From the NCBI RefSeq assembly GCF_027913035.1, contig NZ_CP115775.1, forward strand, positions 1,178,001 through 1,242,000: DNA of 64,000 nucleotides, read 5' to 3'. The translations under genes were made by a program, and so were the position numbers. Of the stretch, positions 61,954-64,000 are shown one piece after another (position 1 is the stretch's first letter; the number at the start of each line of letters is the position of its first letter). The notes under the pieces were generated by a model. The model was not told the DNA's origin, did no database searches, and saw only the letters and a program-made list of their open reading frames with translations. This DNA comes from Paracoccus albus. GTDB lineage: Bacteria; Pseudomonadota; Alphaproteobacteria; Rhodobacterales; Rhodobacteraceae.

Positions 61954-64000
61954 ATGCCAAGCCTTAACGATATTCGCTCGACCTATCTCGATTTCTTCAA
62001 GCGCAACGGTCACGAGGTGGTTGCGTCCTCGCCGCTTGTGCCGCGCAATGACCCGACGCTTATGTTTGCCAATTCCGGTATGGTGCAGTTCAAGAACCTG
62101 TTCACCGGCGTTGAAAAGCGCGACTATGTGCGGGCGACATCTTCGCAGAAATGCGTGCGGGCAGGGGGCAAGCATAACGACCTGGACAATGTCGGCTATA
62201 CCGCGCGGCACCACACCTTCTTTGAAATGCTGGGAAATTTCAGCTTTGGCGATTATTTCAAGTCCGAAGCAATCCCCTTTGCCTGGGAATTGCTGACCAA
62301 GGATTTCGGCATCCCGAAGGACAAGCTGCTGGTCACGGTTTACCATACCGATGATGAGGCGGCGGACCTGTGGAAGAAGGTCGCGGGCCTGACCGATGAC
62401 CGCATTATCCGCATCCCGACCGATGATAACTTCTGGCGCATGGGTCCGACCGGCCCCTGCGGCCCCTGTACCGAGATTTTCTACGATCACGGCGATCACA
62501 TCTGGGGCGGCCCGCCCGGCTCGGCCGAGGAGGACGGTGATCGCTTTATCGAGATCTGGAACCTCGTCTTCATGCAGTTCGAGCAGTTCGAGGACGGCAC
62601 GATGCGCGACCTGGAGGCGCAGTCAATCGACACCGGCATGGGGCTGGAACGGGTCGGTGCGCTGCTGCAGGGCAAGCATGACAATTACGACACCGACCTG
62701 ATGCGCGCGCTGATCGAGGCTTCGGCCCATGCGACGAGTTCCGATCCCGACGGGCCGGGCAAGGTCCATCACCGGGTGATCGCGGATCACCTGCGCTCGA
62801 CCTCGTTCCTGCTGGCCGATGGGGTGATGCCGTCGAACGAAGGGCGCGGATATGTGCTGCGCCGGATCATGCGCCGGGCAATGCGCCATGTGCATATGCT
62901 TGGCGCGCAGGACCCGGTGATGCATAAGCTGGTGCCGGCTTTGGTGCGCCAGATGGGGGCAGCATATCCGGAACTGTCCCGTGCGCAGTCGATGATCGAG
63001 GAATCGCTGCTGTCAGAGGAAACCCGCTTCCGCAAGACGCTGGATCGTGGGCTGCGTCTGCTGGATGACGAATTGGCCAAGCTGCCCGACGGCGCTGATC
63101 TGCCGGGCGACGCGGCGTTCAAGCTGTACGACACATATGGTTTCCCGCTGGATCTGACACAGGACGCGCTGCGCGAACAGGGGCGCAACGTCGATACGGC
63201 GGGTTTCGATTCCGCGATGGCAGAGCAGAAGGCGCAGGCGCGCGCTGCCTGGGCTGGCAGCGGCGAAACCAAGGATGCCGCGATATGGTTCGAACTGGGC
63301 GAAAAGCACGGCGCGACGGAGTTCCTGGGCTATGACACCGAAGAGGCGGAAGGCCAGCTGCTCGCACTCGTCTCTGACGGGGCAGAGGTTGAAACGGCGA
63401 AGGAAGGCGAGGCGGTGCAGATCGTCGTCAACCAGACGCCGTTCTACGCCGAATCGGGCGGTCAGGTCGGCGATACCGGCACCATTCAGACCGATACCGG
63501 CATGGCGCGGATTTCGGACACGAAAAAATCTGGCGGCGTGTTTATCCATATCGGCGAGGTCACGATGGGCCAGATCAGCCGCGGGCAGGCCGCGAAGCTG
63601 GAGGTCGCGCATGACCGCCGTGGCATGATCCGCGCCAATCACTCGGCCACGCATCTGTTGCATGAGGCGCTGCGTCGAGCGCTTGGCGATCACGTCGCGC
63701 AGCGCGGGTCTTTGAATGCACATGACCGGCTGCGCTTCGATTTCAGCCACAACCATGCTCTCACGCCCGACGAAATCGCGCAGGTCGAGACAGAGGTGAA
63801 CGAATATATCCGCCAGAACGCGCCGGTCGAAACACGGATCATGACGCCCGACGATGCGCGGGGGATCGGGGCGCAGGCACTGTTCGGTGAAAAGTATGGT
63901 GAGGAAGTCCGCGTCGTTTCCATGGGCAAGCTGGCCGATTCCGGAAAGGGCACCGACAAGGAAACCTATTCGCTTGAACTTTGCGGGGGCACCCATGTTG
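61954..64000 (+). CDS. alaS: Alanine-tRNA ligase, N-terminal part
   Basis: About 682 residues of AlaRS before the window ends. The class II core has [44 protein letters not shown] and [20 protein letters not shown]. The editing domain has [13 protein letters not shown], the zinc-binding [11 protein letters not shown] (near residue 560) and ends in LCGGTHV. The ATG at 61954 has a CGAGGGAGC ribosome site. A 279-bp spacer with the copy C element precedes it. The C-terminal oligomerisation domain is beyond the window. Confidence 0.97.
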   Translation, partial: MPSLNDIRSTYLDFFKRNGHEVVASSPLVPRNDPTLMFANSGMVQFKNLFTGVEKRDYVRATSSQKCVRAGGKHNDLDNVGYTARHHTFFEMLGNFSFGDYFKSEAIPFAWELLTKDFGIPKDKLLVTVYHTDDEAADLWKKVAGLTDDRIIRIPTDDNFWRMGPTGPCGPCTEIFYDHGDHIWGGPPGSAEEDGDRFIEIWNLVFMQFEQFEDGTMRDLEAQSIDTGMGLERVGALLQGKHDNYDTDLMRALIEASAHATSSDPDGPGKVHHRVIADHLRSTSFLLADGVMPSNEGRGYVLRRIMRRAMRHVHMLGAQDPVMHKLVPALVRQMGAAYPELSRAQSMIEESLLSEETRFRKTLDRGLRLLDDELAKLPDGADLPGDAAFKLYDTYGFPLDLTQDALREQGRNVDTAGFDSAMAEQKAQARAAWAGSGETKDAAIWFELGEKHGATEFLGYDTEEAEGQLLALVSDGAEVETAKEGEAVQIVVNQTPFYAESGGQVGDTGTIQTDTGMARISDTKKSGGVFIHIGEVTMGQISRGQAAKLEVAHDRRGMIRANHSATHLLHEALRRALGDHVAQRGSLNAHDRLRFDFSHNHALTPDEIAQVETEVNEYIRQNAPVETRIMTPDDARGIGAQALFGEKYGEEVRVVSMGKLADSGKGTDKETYSLELCGGTHV

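Noticed and set aside
1-64000. tRNA, rRNA or CRISPR loci
   Set aside because: No cloverleaf with a T-loop GTTCGAATC-type motif, no rRNA stretch and no regularly spaced direct repeats were seen by eye; a tRNAscan/CRISPR search was not possible.

Overview
This window is chromosomal DNA from a GC-rich alphaproteobacterium, most likely a member of the Rhodobacterales (Paracoccus or a near relative). The evidence is the protein families and their order: glyQ, a small membrane-anchored protein and glyS in one operon; rarA, crcB, rluC, a HAD phosphatase and an ATP12 chaperone in a row; the four-gene ligase-associated DNA repair cassette; glcDEF; and TrmFO. GTG and TTG starts and 4-base ATGA/GTGA overlaps are common. 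I found no rRNA, tRNA or CRISPR array. The assignment to a genus is inference.

Layout. 1-9.4 kb: end of ftsY, an AlkB-type membrane hydroxylase, hrpB (minus), a ycjX/ycjF-like pair, ppx/gppA, rlmE and miaA (minus). 9.5-13.5 kb: pyrH, overlapped at its 3' end by a converging three-gene operon (DUF599 membrane protein, membrane-anchored alpha/beta hydrolase, cytochrome P450). 13.6-17.4 kb: glcDEF glycolate oxidase. 17.4-18.2 kb: an hsp20 gene with a heat-shock-type promoter and a leader that fits a ROSE RNA thermometer. 18.5-21.7 kb: trmFO, gluQ, hisI (minus) and an IscU/NifU-like gene. 21.7-24.1 kb: an IS256-family element with a frameshifted transposase, a secreted DUF7282-like protein and a 59-residue protein.

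24.2-35.8 kb holds the distal half of the ribosomal protein supercluster, starting at rpmC and running to rplQ, with secY, adk and rpoA. It is broken up: a strong terminator after rpmD, two unrelated genes (a hypothetical and a PAP2 phosphatase) and about 530 bp of spacer precede rplO. Separate promoter-like sequences precede rpmC, rplO and rpsM.

36-41.2 kb: a LuxR-type solo regulator, then rarA-crcB-rluC-HAD-ATP12. 41.3-48.5 kb: an orphan amino-acid-type binding protein, a PNPOx-like stress protein, and the exonuclease-ligase-helicase-phosphoesterase cassette. 48.5-56.4 kb: a MarR regulator divergent from a dppABCDF dipeptide transporter, then trkH. 56.4-64 kb: a periplasmic protein with two SPOR-like repeats and a peptidoglycan-binding domain (minus), glyQ, a DUF6446-like gene, glyS and the start of alaS.

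The most interesting non-coding signals are the ROSE-like leader of hsp20 and a dispersed intergenic element (three copies at about 18.24, 20.69 and 61.68 kb). In that element two nested stems change sequence between copies but keep base pairing around an invariant AATCAA strand.
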